Assembly: GCA_050305405.1 (NCBI GenBank)
Contig: JBNLFG010000001.1
Span: 186,001-250,000, forward strand
DNA length: 64,000 nt
Origin: Desulfolinea sp050305405
GTDB lineage: Bacteria; Chloroflexota; Anaerolineae; Anaerolineales; Villigracilaceae
Reading direction: 5' to 3'
The translations under genes were made by a program, and so were the position numbers. Below the pieces are notes generated by a model. It was not told the DNA's origin and made no database searches. It saw only the letters and a program-made list of their open reading frames with translations. Positions 24,644-33,733 of this stretch are shown here, piece after piece; the first letter of the stretch is position 1, and every line of letters begins with the position of its first letter.

Positions 24644-26164
24644 ATGCAAAAAAAAAACACGGAATTTCTCCCGCTAATCTTTATTGTTCTCGGCATCTAC
24701 CTACGCCTAAGCCACCTCGCCCGTATTCCGGCAGACGCCCCCTTCCGCCTTGGCGGGCTATTCTACGAGTTCTCGCAGCAAATCATCGCAAATGGCTATG
24801 CCTTGCCGAAGACGATCCCCTTTTACTCGGCGGGCGGGATTCCTTTTGCGTACCCGCCACTAGGGTTTTATGTACAGGCATTCATCATTGATCTTTTTTC
24901 GCCGCCGCGCTTCTGGACAGTGAATTGGCTGCCACCGCTCGTCGCGGCATTGGCGGTACCATCCTTTTATTTCCTGCTTCGCAAACTAACAGACGATAAG
25001 AATCTCATATTGGGGGCACTCTTTGCTTACGCACTAATGCCTGCTGCATTCACGAACCAAATTGAAGCGGCGGGATTAGCGGAAGCCTTTGGAACCTTAA
25101 GCCTGATTTGGTACGCGCATCAGCTTTTGAGTGCAAAAAAAGACGGGAAATGGCAAAGTATCGTCGGGGCGGGGATTTTTTTGGCAGCGAGCGTCGCATC
25201 CAGCCCCGGGAGCGCATTAGGGGCAGTGGCGGTATCGCTGCTTTTCTTTGGGAAGATGCTTTTAAACGGAAGCAAGCTCACCATCAAGCTCGTACTCGTC
25301 GGCATAATCGGATTTCTTACATCCGCCCCTTATTGGCTAACAGTCATCCGTAATCACGGCATAGCGATATTCGCCACGCCGATGTCCGGGCAATTTGAGC
25401 ACGTCGAAACAGGCTCGTGGCTGGTACGCTTCATCCAATCCTTTTTTACCTTTAATTATGCGGGGGGGGATTACGCCATTCTGTGGAATATGCTAATTAT
25501 TCTGGGGCTTTTCTGGTACATTTTTCGGCGAAAACATTTTCTACCACAGCTCTTCATCGCACTAGCATTAATCCCGCGAGAGAGCGTTTGGCTGACCGCA
25601 CTGGTGACCTCAATTTTTGCTGGAGCGGGGCTGGTAAAGGTCGCCCTGCCACTGTTGAACACAGGCTTGAAGAGCCTGCCATCAAAAAAGGTACGTCTAC
25701 GCTTCGTGACAGCCATCGGGTTGCTAATCTTTGTAAGTCTTTCGATCAATACAACTGCCGCAACTCAAACCCTAATTAACGATGAAGAATGGAAAATCAG
25801 CGCAGCAGAGATCGCCGAGTTAGACACCTTGCGCGCGAATCTCCCGCCAAACGCACAGGTTTTGGTGGTCGGCAATCAGGCACTCGAAGAGTGGGCACCG
25901 CAAATTCTACATCGCGAGGTGCTCAACACGCCCTTTGGTTTGGAATGGCAACCTAATGAATACGCGAAAGTCATTGTGCTGCACGCAGCTATGCAGCCTT
26001 ACGGCAGTTGGGATGAAGTGCTGCAACTGACTGAAATCAATTCAGTTTACATCCTCAGTCAGAAAGAAAAAGCGTTAAACTTAGAGACCAACAATACCAG
26101 TTTGAGCGACGTGGCAGAAACACAGTTGCTCACACTACAAATACTCTCTCTTAAAGGACAATAA
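24644..26164 (+). CDS. GT-C-type multi-membrane glycosyltransferase-like protein
   Basis: A 506-residue protein with about 9-11 helices starting at residue 8 and a C-terminal soluble domain (about 385-506). The first loop (IPADAPFRLGGLFYEFSQ, then IPFAYPPLGFYVQ) has the layout of the GT-C fold loop in PMT/ArnT-like enzymes, but the Asp-Glu pair of true GT39 members is not evident. It probably transfers sugar from a polyprenyl donor, or is a related membrane protein. It starts 13 nt after the SPFH B gene and is followed by psuG after 1 nt. Confidence 0.6.
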   Translation: MQKKNTEFLPLIFIVLGIYLRLSHLARIPADAPFRLGGLFYEFSQQIIANGYALPKTIPFYSAGGIPFAYPPLGFYVQAFIIDLFSPPRFWTVNWLPPLVAALAVPSFYFLLRKLTDDKNLILGALFAYALMPAAFTNQIEAAGLAEAFGTLSLIWYAHQLLSAKKDGKWQSIVGAGIFLAASVASSPGSALGAVAVSLLFFGKMLLNGSKLTIKLVLVGIIGFLTSAPYWLTVIRNHGIAIFATPMSGQFEHVETGSWLVRFIQSFFTFNYAGGDYAILWNMLIILGLFWYIFRRKHFLPQLFIALALIPRESVWLTALVTSIFAGAGLVKVALPLLNTGLKSLPSKKVRLRFVTAIGLLIFVSLSINTTAATQTLINDEEWKISAAEIAELDTLRANLPPNAQVLVVGNQALEEWAPQILHREVLNTPFGLEWQPNEYAKVIVLHAAMQPYGSWDEVLQLTEINSVYILSQKEKALNLETNNTSLSDVAETQLLTLQILSLKGQ

Positions 26165-26165
26165 A

Positions 26166-27080
26166 ATGTTTCAGATTTCAGATGAAGTACAGCGCGCGCG
26201 CGAATTGAATACGCCGATCGTCGCCCTAGAATCGACCGTAATTACACATGGCTTGCCAACGCCCCAGAATATGGAACTTGCTCTCGCTATGGAAGCAAAT
26301 GTGCGCGCAGAGGACGCGATCCCGGCAACTGTGGCCTTGCTCGATGGGCAGATTCGCGTGGGAATTAACGAATCCGAACTAAAGCGTCTCGCCTACACCA
26401 AAGACCCTGTCAAAGTATCACGGCGCGATTTTGCCAAAGTAATCGTCAAAAAACTGGACGGCGGCACAACCGTCGCCGGGACAATGCTGGCGTCCCAGAA
26501 GGCGGGAATCAAAGTCTTCGCCACTGGCGGGATCGGTGGCGTACACCGCGAGAGCTATCTCGACATCTCGACCGACCTGCAAGCCCTCGCCGATACCCCG
26601 ATGATCGTGGTCTGCGCGGGCGCAAAATCCATACTGGATTTACCTGCCACGCTCGAATATCTCGAAACGATGGCCGTGCCCGTCGTCGGCTATGGGACAG
26701 ATGAATTTCCCGCTTTCTTCTCGCGCCACAGCGGCCTGAACGTGAGCGTACGCCTCGATAGTCCTGAAGAAATCGCCACCTTCGCCAAAGCGCACTGGGA
26801 TTTGGGCATGAAGAGCGCTATCTTGGTCACCAACCCAATCCCCGCGGAGCATTCGCTGGACGATGAATTCATCAACCCAATTATTGAGCAAGCATCCGCA
26901 GATGCAAAAGAAAAAGGCATCCACGGGCAAGCACTGACGCCCTATCTGTTGGCACGCATCAATAAACTCAGCGGCGGCAAGTCCCTACAATCGAATTTGG
27001 TATTGCTGCATAACAACGCCATGCTGGCGGCGAAGATCGCAAAGGTGATGGTGAACAGCAAACAGAAAAAACATATCTAG
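26166..27080 (+). CDS. psuG: Pseudouridine-5'-phosphate glycosidase
   Basis: A 304-residue protein. Family segments include VALESTVITHGLPTPQN, PATVALLDGQIRVG, KVSRRDFAKV, GGTTVAGTM, VFATGGIGGVHRE and VVCAGAKSILDLPATLEYL. It reversibly splits pseudouridine 5'-phosphate into uracil and ribose 5-phosphate. The pseudouridine kinase that often accompanies it is not in this window. The start follows the previous stop by one base. Confidence 0.93.
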   Translation: MFQISDEVQRARELNTPIVALESTVITHGLPTPQNMELALAMEANVRAEDAIPATVALLDGQIRVGINESELKRLAYTKDPVKVSRRDFAKVIVKKLDGGTTVAGTMLASQKAGIKVFATGGIGGVHRESYLDISTDLQALADTPMIVVCAGAKSILDLPATLEYLETMAVPVVGYGTDEFPAFFSRHSGLNVSVRLDSPEEIATFAKAHWDLGMKSAILVTNPIPAEHSLDDEFINPIIEQASADAKEKGIHGQALTPYLLARINKLSGGKSLQSNLVLLHNNAMLAAKIAKVMVNSKQKKHI

Positions 27081-27093
27081 CAGCACAAAAAAA

Positions 27094-28287
27094 ATGAAAA
27101 AAAGCAAAACCTTTCCTGCCTATTTTGGCTTATGGGCATTTTTACGTTTACTCACATTTATTGCGGCTGCTTTTTTTTCAGGAATCCGCCCTTATACCGC
27201 ACTCGAAAAAAGCACTGCTCTCTGGCCACCAACAAATCTACAACTTTGGCTTCAAAGGGCATTCCTGGCACCTTGGCTTCGCTGGGATGCAAACTGGTAT
27301 GTTCAAATACTAACAACAGGATATAAAGCAGGAGACGGGACAACATCCTTCCACCCTCTTTACCTATTATTTAGCACAATACCACATCAATTAGGCATCT
27401 CACCCTTATTCAGCTTAATGCTCACTAGCTCGCTCGCCGGATTGCTTTTTTTCTGGGCTTTGTACAAGCTGGCACGTCTTGATACCGGGCATAGAAAGAG
27501 CTTGCTTGCAGTTGTCTTGTTGGCAACTTTTCCCGTATCTTTTATTCTCTTTGCACCGTACACCGAAAGCCTTTTCTTATTTTTTTCCACTCTGTCGCTA
27601 TATTTTATGCGCGAACGCAAATGGCTATTAACTGCACTCGCAACCTTTCTCGCATCCCTAACACGCCAACAAGGCATTTTTCTGTTCATCCCGATCATCT
27701 GGCATGTCTGGGATGAAGCCGAAGGGAGTATAAAAAATACGTTCAAGAATTATAAAGGCTGGCTTGCAGCGTTCACAGCCCCTGCCGGGTTATTCACATG
27801 GACTCTTTATCGAGTTTTTTTCTTACACGAAGGAACAATAGAAACAACAAGCCTACAAAGTTTTTTCTACTCAGCACTATTGTCACCACACGCAAAGAAA
27901 GTTGTTCCAGATCAAACATTAATGCTTCCGTGGAAAGCGTTTTCTGAAGGAGTTCGTCAGCTTGCTGAGAGTCCGCAAATTGGTGATTTTATGAGTGTTA
28001 TGCTGGGGGTCTGGTTTCTTGTTCTGCTACTTATTAGTTGGAAATATTTGCGACCTGCTGACCGTCTCTACAGCCTTGCAATCACCTTCGTTAGCTTCAG
28101 TATGTCGACAGGCATATCTGGTGTGTATTTCAGCTTACCAAGACATTTATTCATCGCGGTTCCTGTCTTCATCGGCTTGGCTTTTGCATTAAAAAAGCGC
28201 TGGCAACAAGCCCTGGTCATCGGAATACAATTTCTCGTTCAGTTTTTTATGCTCCTGCTCTATGTGCTCAAAGCCTGGGTACCGTAA
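27094..28287 (+). CDS. PIG-V-like membrane mannosyltransferase family protein
   Basis: A 397-residue, about 9-helix protein. The luminal-type motif LRWDANWYVQI (about residue 66) and FAPYTESLFLFFSTLSLYF with LASLTRQQGIFLF match the PIG-V/bacterial GT-C family. Such enzymes add a mannose or related sugar from a polyprenyl phosphate donor to a lipid or surface glycan. It ends the run that begins with the SPFH-like pair, pointing to envelope work. Confidence 0.75.
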   Translation: MKKSKTFPAYFGLWAFLRLLTFIAAAFFSGIRPYTALEKSTALWPPTNLQLWLQRAFLAPWLRWDANWYVQILTTGYKAGDGTTSFHPLYLLFSTIPHQLGISPLFSLMLTSSLAGLLFFWALYKLARLDTGHRKSLLAVVLLATFPVSFILFAPYTESLFLFFSTLSLYFMRERKWLLTALATFLASLTRQQGIFLFIPIIWHVWDEAEGSIKNTFKNYKGWLAAFTAPAGLFTWTLYRVFFLHEGTIETTSLQSFFYSALLSPHAKKVVPDQTLMLPWKAFSEGVRQLAESPQIGDFMSVMLGVWFLVLLLISWKYLRPADRLYSLAITFVSFSMSTGISGVYFSLPRHLFIAVPVFIGLAFALKKRWQQALVIGIQFLVQFFMLLLYVLKAWVP

Positions 28288-28313
28288 TCCTGGGGCGGAT
28301 TCAAAAGAAACGC

Positions 28314-28340
28314 AAAAGCCCCTCGTGAGAGGGGCTTTTT
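28314..28340. terminator. Bidirectional terminator
   Basis: An 11-bp stem (28314-28324 with 28329-28339), loop GTGA, with T runs on both strands, between convergent genes. Confidence 0.85.
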
Positions 28341-28350
28341 CTATCTTAAT

Positions 28351-28842
28351 TTACTTTTTCGCTTTCTCCAACAATTCCAGTACCAACTTATCCGGCACTT
28401 CGACGGCGACCACCTCGCCGCGCACGGTGATCTCCCCGTTGGCGACGATCCATTCTTCGATGACAACCTTGCGCCCTTTGACTTCCTTGACCCTGCCGCG
28501 CACTTCTAATTCGATCCCAAGTGGGGTTGGTTTCAGAAAGTCGACATGTAGGGAGCCTGTCAGGAAGCGATGCGAGGGTTCGGTGTCCATTTCACGCCCT
28601 TCGGCGCGGTAGGCTGCTGCGGACGCGGTACCCGTTCCGTGGCAGTCGATGAGTGAAGCAAGTAAACCACCGTAGACATAGCCCGGGATGGCAATATGCT
28701 CCGGGCGCGGGGTGAAGCGGGCGACGCTTTCGTCGCCATCCCAATAGGATTTGAGCTGGTGCCCCAACTCATTCAGATGTCCGCATCCATAGCAGTGAGC
28801 GGTATGTTCGGGGTAGTAATCTTGGAAGGATTTTTCAGACAT
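28351..28842 (-). CDS. PaaI-type hotdog thioesterase
   Basis: A 163-residue protein. A Cys-rich entry (HCYGCGHLNELG) and the hotdog core (PGYVYGGLLASLIDCHGTGTA, LTGSLHVDFLKPTPLG, KVVIEEWIVANGEITVRG) identify it. It hydrolyses acyl-CoA thioesters; the acyl chain is unknown. It is a single gene, with the start 74 nt from the end of the next minus-strand gene. Confidence 0.85.
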   Translation of the reverse strand: MSEKSFQDYYPEHTAHCYGCGHLNELGHQLKSYWDGDESVARFTPRPEHIAIPGYVYGGLLASLIDCHGTGTASAAAYRAEGREMDTEPSHRFLTGSLHVDFLKPTPLGIELEVRGRVKEVKGRKVVIEEWIVANGEITVRGEVVAVEVPDKLVLELLEKAKK

Positions 28843-28914
28843 GGGATACCTCGTAATAGATAAAAAGAAGACTCCAAAAGCGTTGGAAAGATTTAAAGTC
28901 TGTAAATGAATTTT

Positions 28915-29739
28915 CTAATTGTCTGGTGTGGCGGTTGCTTCGATCGTTGGCGAGGGAATAAATGTTGGCGTGGCCGTCAGCGGCTCGCCTTCGATCGAAA
29001 AGAGTCCAACTACTTTCCAGTCATTACCAACAAAAACCTGCACCTGGTAATCACCGGGTTGCCAGCCATCGCACAGCGTGTAATTACATTCGGCAAAACC
29101 CAATCCACCAGTTGTGCCATCCCAAGGGAAGGTGTTGTAATGCACCATCTTTCCTTCATGGAACCAAAGCTCGGTCACCTGCACGCCGGGGATCATATTA
29201 TTATAGGAATAGACTGCAAAAAGATCACGGATGGGATTCACAAAAAGAGTTGCAGGGCTAACGGCCTGATAATTTTCCATCTTCGTGGAAAATTGTAAAG
29301 GGCTAAAAACTGCATCCGGGTTAGGGGTTACTTCTGATTCAAATAAGGCTTCGATTACCGGCGGCACAAAAGGTGTCGAAGTCGGCGTAGGGGTATCCGT
29401 GACGGAAGGCGTATTTGTGATCGTCGGCGTAAGTGTAATTGTGGGAGTGAGGGTAATCGTAGGTGTCAGCGTAATTGTAGGCGTGGGAGCAATCGTTGGC
29501 GTAGGCGGATAATATTTATAGATAACCGGTTCGCCATAACGCCCCAAAACAATCGCCAAAACAATCAACAACCCAGCACTCGAAAGCAGTCGCCAGCCAC
29601 GCGTCATTTGACGCTGACGCAAGCGATAAAAACTTAGGCTGCGCGCCGAGCGGATCTGGTTTAGCCCAACCCAAACCCCAAAGATAGCGCCAATAATCGA
29701 AAGAAAAATAGCTGTCCGAATACCTGCTTGAATATCCAT
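28915..29739 (-). CDS. Membrane-anchored protein with Thr/Pro repeat linker
   Basis: A 274-residue protein. Two N-terminal hydrophobic segments (about 5-25 and 50-68) are followed by a tandem TPTIT-type linker (about 78-125). A globular extracytoplasmic domain then contains LFVNPIRDLFAVYSY, VTELWFHEGKMVHYN, a CNYTLCDGW pair and PGDYQVQVFVGNDW. The family is unknown; the domain looks beta-rich. The start is set at 29739, after the cca stop, instead of the in-frame GTG/ATG inside cca. It is the last gene of the tdk-hpt-cca run. A similar design is seen at 43594-44316. Confidence 0.75.
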   Translation of the reverse strand: MDIQAGIRTAIFLSIIGAIFGVWVGLNQIRSARSLSFYRLRQRQMTRGWRLLSSAGLLIVLAIVLGRYGEPVIYKYYPPTPTIAPTPTITLTPTITLTPTITLTPTITNTPSVTDTPTPTSTPFVPPVIEALFESEVTPNPDAVFSPLQFSTKMENYQAVSPATLFVNPIRDLFAVYSYNNMIPGVQVTELWFHEGKMVHYNTFPWDGTTGGLGFAECNYTLCDGWQPGDYQVQVFVGNDWKVVGLFSIEGEPLTATPTFIPSPTIEATATPDN

Positions 29740-29741
29740 AC

Positions 29742-31439
29742 TTAATTTTGCGCGTCCAACCACGCTTGCCCAAAGATAAGCGCTTCCTCTTTGCTCGAAA
29801 TTTCACCCATTGCCTGCGCCTCGCGAATTGCCTCCAACAACTGCCCCACCAGTGGACTGGGCGTCAAGGCAAAGGCATCCATTACTTCGTGACCGTCCAG
29901 AAGGCTGGGCGGCTTGACGACATCCGCAGGACGTTCCCACAGGTTTTCAAGCAGGATACGGCAAACATCCAGTGCGCTGACCCAGAGCGCTTCAGGGAGG
30001 GTATGCTCATATGTGGCGCGTAGATCAGCTAATGACAGGATGACAAGATCGACGCCCGCTTCGCGGGTATCACGGAAAAAGCGGTAGATCGCTCGCCGGG
30101 AAGGTTGCTTCTGTTCCCCAAACAGTCGATTCGTCATCGAGTGGATACGCATGTGGTGGCGAATAACTCGCTGCACCCGATCAATCTCGTCATTGCTCAG
30201 ATGGAGGGCGCGCATCCGGTCGGCGGCCATTAATGCCCCTTCAGCATCATGTCCCCAAAAGCGGATGCGCCCATCGTCGCCGATTTCGCTTTTGAGTGGC
30301 TTGGCCACATCGTGATAGAGAGCTGCAAAAAAGAGCAGACCATAGAGCGAGCGATCAGGGATCAAACTCTCGGAAAAATGTGCAGCAAACTGCTCACGAT
30401 AACGTCCCAGACGCATGACCAGCAAACCATTATAAAACTCGGCAGCTGTGCTCTCATCATATTTTGGCGAAAGTGCAGCAAGAATAGCTTCGAGATGGCG
30501 TAAGACGTTGAGGGTGTGCGACCAGACATCGTCCACATGCGGCGTAGGTTGAGCAACACCTTTCAGAGCGGGCAATTCGGGCAAGATTTCGGGCAGTACC
30601 CCGAGCATTTCAAGTGCACGAAAAGCCGTGGCGGGCTGCGCACCATCCAAAATACGGAAAAGCTCATCGCGGCGGCGCTCAGCTGACGTAGCGGAAAGTG
30701 CGGGGGCGGCGGCTCTCATCGCCTGACGGGTTTCAGGCAGGATGTGAAAGCCGTATGATGCCGCAAGGCGAATAGCGCGTAAAATGCGGATAGGGTCGTT
30801 GCTGATGCTGGTGAGGGCGCACATGCGCAAGGTTTTGGCACGCAAATCACTCGCCCCTGAAAGGGGGTCATAAAGCTGCTGGGTACGCACATCGAGTGCA
30901 ATGGCGTTGAGAGTGAAGTCACGCCCACGCAGATCGTCTTCAAGGGTGTCGCCACGGAAGGTGGCGAAGTCGAGGGTGTCGCGTGTGCCATCTTCATGGA
31001 TGATGACAAGGCGCGCAGCGCCACGTTCGCTGTCGAGAGGATAATAGGCAGCACCAATCTCGTTGGCGATGTAGCGGGCAACTCGCATGGGATCGGCATC
31101 CCGTTTTTTGGAGCGAGGCAAGCCAAAATCAAGGTCGTGACTGACTCGTCCCAGCAGTGCATCACGAACTGCGCCGCCAATCAAATAGAGCGGCTGCTCT
31201 GCGGGCAGGGCATCCAAAACTTTATCAAGTAGAGGGGAAAGGATCAAAGACTTGGCAGGAGGCATATAGTCAATCGTGGGGCTTTCTTTGTGGCGAGAGC
31301 GTTGCGCAGCACGGCGTGCCTGTTCGGGCGTGCCACCGTGTGCAATGATTTTACCGCGTAAACGCGCAACCCAGCGTCCAGCATAGGGAGAGTTTTGCTT
31401 CCCCTGCTCTTCCGTGGACGTTGAAGGCTGCGCGCTCAT
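29742..31439 (-). CDS. cca: CCA tRNA nucleotidyltransferase/poly(A) polymerase family with HD domain
   Basis: A 565-residue protein. Residues 18-58 form a small N-terminal module (YAGRWVARLRGKIIAHGG) of the DUF5678 type. The nucleotidyltransferase core starts at about 80 (LYLIGGAVRDALLG, VSHDLDFGL). The RNA-binding region has RDFTLNAIALD and SNDPIRILRAIRLAASYGF. An HD motif follows (ALYHDVAKPLKSE). It adds or repairs the 3' CCA of tRNA. It is coupled to hpt by a 2-nt gap. Confidence 0.88.
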   Translation of the reverse strand: MSAQPSTSTEEQGKQNSPYAGRWVARLRGKIIAHGGTPEQARRAAQRSRHKESPTIDYMPPAKSLILSPLLDKVLDALPAEQPLYLIGGAVRDALLGRVSHDLDFGLPRSKKRDADPMRVARYIANEIGAAYYPLDSERGAARLVIIHEDGTRDTLDFATFRGDTLEDDLRGRDFTLNAIALDVRTQQLYDPLSGASDLRAKTLRMCALTSISNDPIRILRAIRLAASYGFHILPETRQAMRAAAPALSATSAERRRDELFRILDGAQPATAFRALEMLGVLPEILPELPALKGVAQPTPHVDDVWSHTLNVLRHLEAILAALSPKYDESTAAEFYNGLLVMRLGRYREQFAAHFSESLIPDRSLYGLLFFAALYHDVAKPLKSEIGDDGRIRFWGHDAEGALMAADRMRALHLSNDEIDRVQRVIRHHMRIHSMTNRLFGEQKQPSRRAIYRFFRDTREAGVDLVILSLADLRATYEHTLPEALWVSALDVCRILLENLWERPADVVKPPSLLDGHEVMDAFALTPSPLVGQLLEAIREAQAMGEISSKEEALIFGQAWLDAQN

Positions 31440-31441
31440 CG

Positions 31442-32002
31442 TTAGTCTTCCGGTTTGTATTTATCCAGGTCTACGACACCAATAAAGGGCAAGCCGCGAA
31501 AATACTCGTCAATATCCAGGCCGTAGCCAAAAACAAATTTGTCTTCAATATTGAAGCCACGATACCTAATAGGGACGTCGACTTCACGGCGAGATGCTTT
31601 GTCAAGCAAAGTGCAAATTTCGAGTGAAGCGGGACCCTGCACACTCAGGCGCTCGATAACTGAAGCGAGGGTGTGCCCGCTATCGATAATATCTTCGACA
31701 AGCAAAACGTGTTTGCCACGAATGTTGGTCTGTAAATCGAAGGTGATGCGCACATCGCCGGTAGATTCGCGCGCGCCAGCGCCATAGGAGGAAATCGCCA
31801 TAAATTCAACCATATGCGGAATATCGACACACTTCATCAAATCAACAGTAAAGAAGACGCCGCCGCGCAATATGCAGACCATGAGCAATTCTTTACCTGC
31901 ATAATCGCGACTGATTTCTTCGCCAAGTTCCGCTATGCGCGCTTGTAATTCGTCGCGATCTATCAAAATTTCTTTGAGGAAGTTTTTATAATCTTCGATC
32001 AT
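31442..32002 (-). CDS. hpt: Hypoxanthine phosphoribosyltransferase
   Basis: A 186-residue protein with the PRPP-binding loop VLLVEDIIDSGHTL, the early LRGGVFFTVDLMK segment, the flexible loop around ISSYGAGARESTGDVRI, and a C-terminal DKFVFGYGLDIDEYFRGLPFIG. It salvages hypoxanthine or guanine. Between tdk (8-nt gap) and cca. Confidence 0.94.
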   Translation of the reverse strand: MIEDYKNFLKEILIDRDELQARIAELGEEISRDYAGKELLMVCILRGGVFFTVDLMKCVDIPHMVEFMAISSYGAGARESTGDVRITFDLQTNIRGKHVLLVEDIIDSGHTLASVIERLSVQGPASLEICTLLDKASRREVDVPIRYRGFNIEDKFVFGYGLDIDEYFRGLPFIGVVDLDKYKPED

Positions 32003-32010
32003 TATTTCTC

Positions 32011-32580
32011 CTAGCGCGGCACTTCATGATGGTCACGGCAGCGCGCTTCATAGAGTTCATCTGCCCCAACGATGACAATCGGATCATCATAGCGGGCGGG
32101 CTGGCCATTGACGAGACGCTGGCTGCGGCTGGCTTCTTCGCCACAAACCATACAAATAGCGCGTAATTTACTGACTTCTTCGGCTTGAGCCATTAATGCG
32201 GGCATTGGGCCGAAAGGCTCAGCGCGAAAATCCATATCGAGACCGGCAACAATAACGCGAATGCCGCGCTCCGCCAACTGTTTGGCAACATCAATAATAC
32301 CTTCATCAAAAAACTGCGTTTCGTCGATGGCGACAACGGTCACGTCACCTTTGAGATGTTTCCAGATTTCAGCGCTTTCTTCAACTGGCAAGGCATCAAA
32401 CTCTGCTCCAGCGTGAGATGTTACTTTTTCAACTGCGTAGCGAACATCGACGGCGGGTTTGAAAACCTGCACCTTTTGACGGGCAATTGTAGCACGGCGC
32501 AAGCGGCGGATTAGCTCATCGGTTTTACCACAAAACATCGAGCCAGTGACAACTTCTATAGATCCCTTTGTATGCTTCAT
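32011..32580 (-). CDS. tdk: Thymidine kinase (class II, TK1-like)
   Basis: A 189-residue protein. The P-loop region is TGSMFCGKTDEL, the catalytic acid lies in IDETQFFD, and the lid is anchored by a zinc site (CMVCGEEAS and the late YEARCRDHH). It phosphorylates thymidine in salvage. AAGGAGT precedes the ATG. It lies behind the ribosomal-protein terminator, with a TATAAA that may be its own -10. Confidence 0.94.
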   Translation of the reverse strand: MKHTKGSIEVVTGSMFCGKTDELIRRLRRATIARQKVQVFKPAVDVRYAVEKVTSHAGAEFDALPVEESAEIWKHLKGDVTVVAIDETQFFDEGIIDVAKQLAERGIRVIVAGLDMDFRAEPFGPMPALMAQAEEVSKLRAICMVCGEEASRSQRLVNGQPARYDDPIVIVGADELYEARCRDHHEVPR

Positions 32581-32602
32581 TGTACTCCTTACATTTATAA
32601 AA

Positions 32603-32634
32603 AATGGGCAGATGCTGTTATGCCTCTGCCCATT
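32603..32634 (-). terminator. Terminator after rpmE
   Basis: 10-bp arms (32603-32612 and 32625-32634) with a 12-nt loop and a T run on the minus strand. It ends the rplU-rpmA-rpmE transcript before tdk. Confidence 0.8.
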
Positions 32635-32667
32635 AAGTGTACCTGAGTTTATTCTGTGCGCAAGCCT

Positions 32668-33126
32668 TTAGGCTTCGGGAAGTTCATACCCCATTGCACG
32701 CAATGCTTTTTTCGCATCGATCAAGGATTTCTGACCAAAGCCAGCAATCGCTAAGACGGCTTTTTCGCCTTCTTCATATTTCTTCATGAATTCGCCAACA
32801 TTGGTAATACCAACCTTCAGCAAGGAATCGGTTGCGCGCTTACCAAGTTCGAGTTCAGCAATATCACGCCCCGGGGAAGTGCGAGCATTTTCTTTGGCTG
32901 TTTTTTCTTTAACGTATTCTTCGCGAGCCTGCAAACGCTTGTAGAAGCGATCAACTTGACCTTCAGTATCAACGATGCGTTGCAAATCACCAGTGTAGAA
33001 AGGGTGGCAATTTGAGCAGATTTCAGTACGAATCTCAGGCTTCGTCGAACCGGTTGTCCAAGTGTTCCCGCAGACACAGGTCACTGTGGCTTCAGGGTAA
33101 TAAGTGGGATGAATATCGGGTTTCAT
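32668..33126 (-). CDS. rpmE: Ribosomal protein bL31 with C-terminal RNA polymerase alpha-CTD-like extension
   Basis: 152 residues, twice the usual bL31 length. Residues 1-65 are bL31 with zinc-type cysteines Cys17, Cys19, Cys37 and Cys40 and the signature CSNCHPFYTG. Residues 66-85 are a charged linker. Residues 88-150 are a helix-hairpin-helix domain that lines up with the alpha subunit C-terminal domain: ELELGKRATDSLL, ITNVGEF, then GFGQKSLIDAKKAL. Arg97, Gly131, Lys133 and Ser134 fall at the positions of E. coli alpha R265, G296, K298 and S299, which contact DNA. Follows rpmA by 22 nt. Confidence 0.92.
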   Translation of the reverse strand: MKPDIHPTYYPEATVTCVCGNTWTTGSTKPEIRTEICSNCHPFYTGDLQRIVDTEGQVDRFYKRLQAREEYVKEKTAKENARTSPGRDIAELELGKRATDSLLKVGITNVGEFMKKYEEGEKAVLAIAGFGQKSLIDAKKALRAMGYELPEA

Positions 33127-33148
33127 TTTCTATCCTTTTGTCCGGTAC

Positions 33149-33406
33149 CTAGCTCTGGACCGGAACAACATTCACACGCTTGCGACCTTTAGTGACATCG
33201 AACATCACCTCGCCGTCAGCAACCGCAAAGAGAGTATGATCTTTACCAACACCGACATTCAAACCGGGTTTGATCTTGGTGCCGCGCTGACGAACTAAAA
33301 TATTACCAGAGATAACAATTTCACCAGCATATTTCTTTACGCCTAAGCGTTTTGATTTACTATCGCGACCGTTGCGGCTAGAGCCGCCACCTTTTTTATG
33401 TGCCAT
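33149..33406 (-). CDS. rpmA: Ribosomal protein bL27
   Basis: 85 residues starting MAHKKGGGSSRNGRDS, with GVKKYAGEIVISGNILVRQRG and a final KGRKRVNVVPVQS. It sits near the peptidyl-transferase centre of the large subunit. It starts directly at the mature-like MAHKK end, without the N-terminal extension found in Firmicutes. Gap to rplU is 15 nt. Confidence 0.97.
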   Translation of the reverse strand: MAHKKGGGSSRNGRDSKSKRLGVKKYAGEIVISGNILVRQRGTKIKPGLNVGVGKDHTLFAVADGEVMFDVTKGRKRVNVVPVQS

Positions 33407-33421
33407 GATTTACTCTCTTTC

Positions 33422-33733
33422 TTAACCGATCTTTTCAATCGCCAAGCGGGTGTACTGTTGACGATGACCTTTTTTCAAGCGATAACGTTTCTTGGGGTGA
33501 TACTTGAAAATAATGATCTTCGGACCTTTAAAGTGCGAAGCCACAGTAGCTTTGACCTTCACACCAGCCACTTCGGGTGTGCCAACGGTATATTCTTCAC
33601 CGTCCACAACCATCAAGACACGTTCGAGATCAATCGAAGCGCCTTCTTCCACAGCGAGACGATCCACATCGATCATTCCGCCTTCGACGGCTTTATACTG
33701 CTTACCGCCACTTTCCACAATTGCATATTTCAT
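33422..33733 (-). CDS. rplU: Ribosomal protein bL21
   Basis: 103 residues, the normal length, from MKYAIVESGGKQYKA to the basic end with YHPKKRYRLKKGHRQQYT. The start at 33733 has GGAGA upstream; the longer frame to 33892 runs through the promoter and leader. First gene of the L21-L27-L31 transcript. Confidence 0.97.
   Translation of the reverse strand: MKYAIVESGGKQYKAVEGGMIDVDRLAVEEGASIDLERVLMVVDGEEYTVGTPEVAGVKVKATVASHFKGPKIIIFKYHPKKRYRLKKGHRQQYTRLAIEKIG

Noticed and set aside
29380..29515. Tandem near-repeats that could suggest a minisatellite or CRISPR
   Set aside because: They encode the Thr/Pro linker of the minus-strand protein; units are short, imperfect and in frame, with no spacers.
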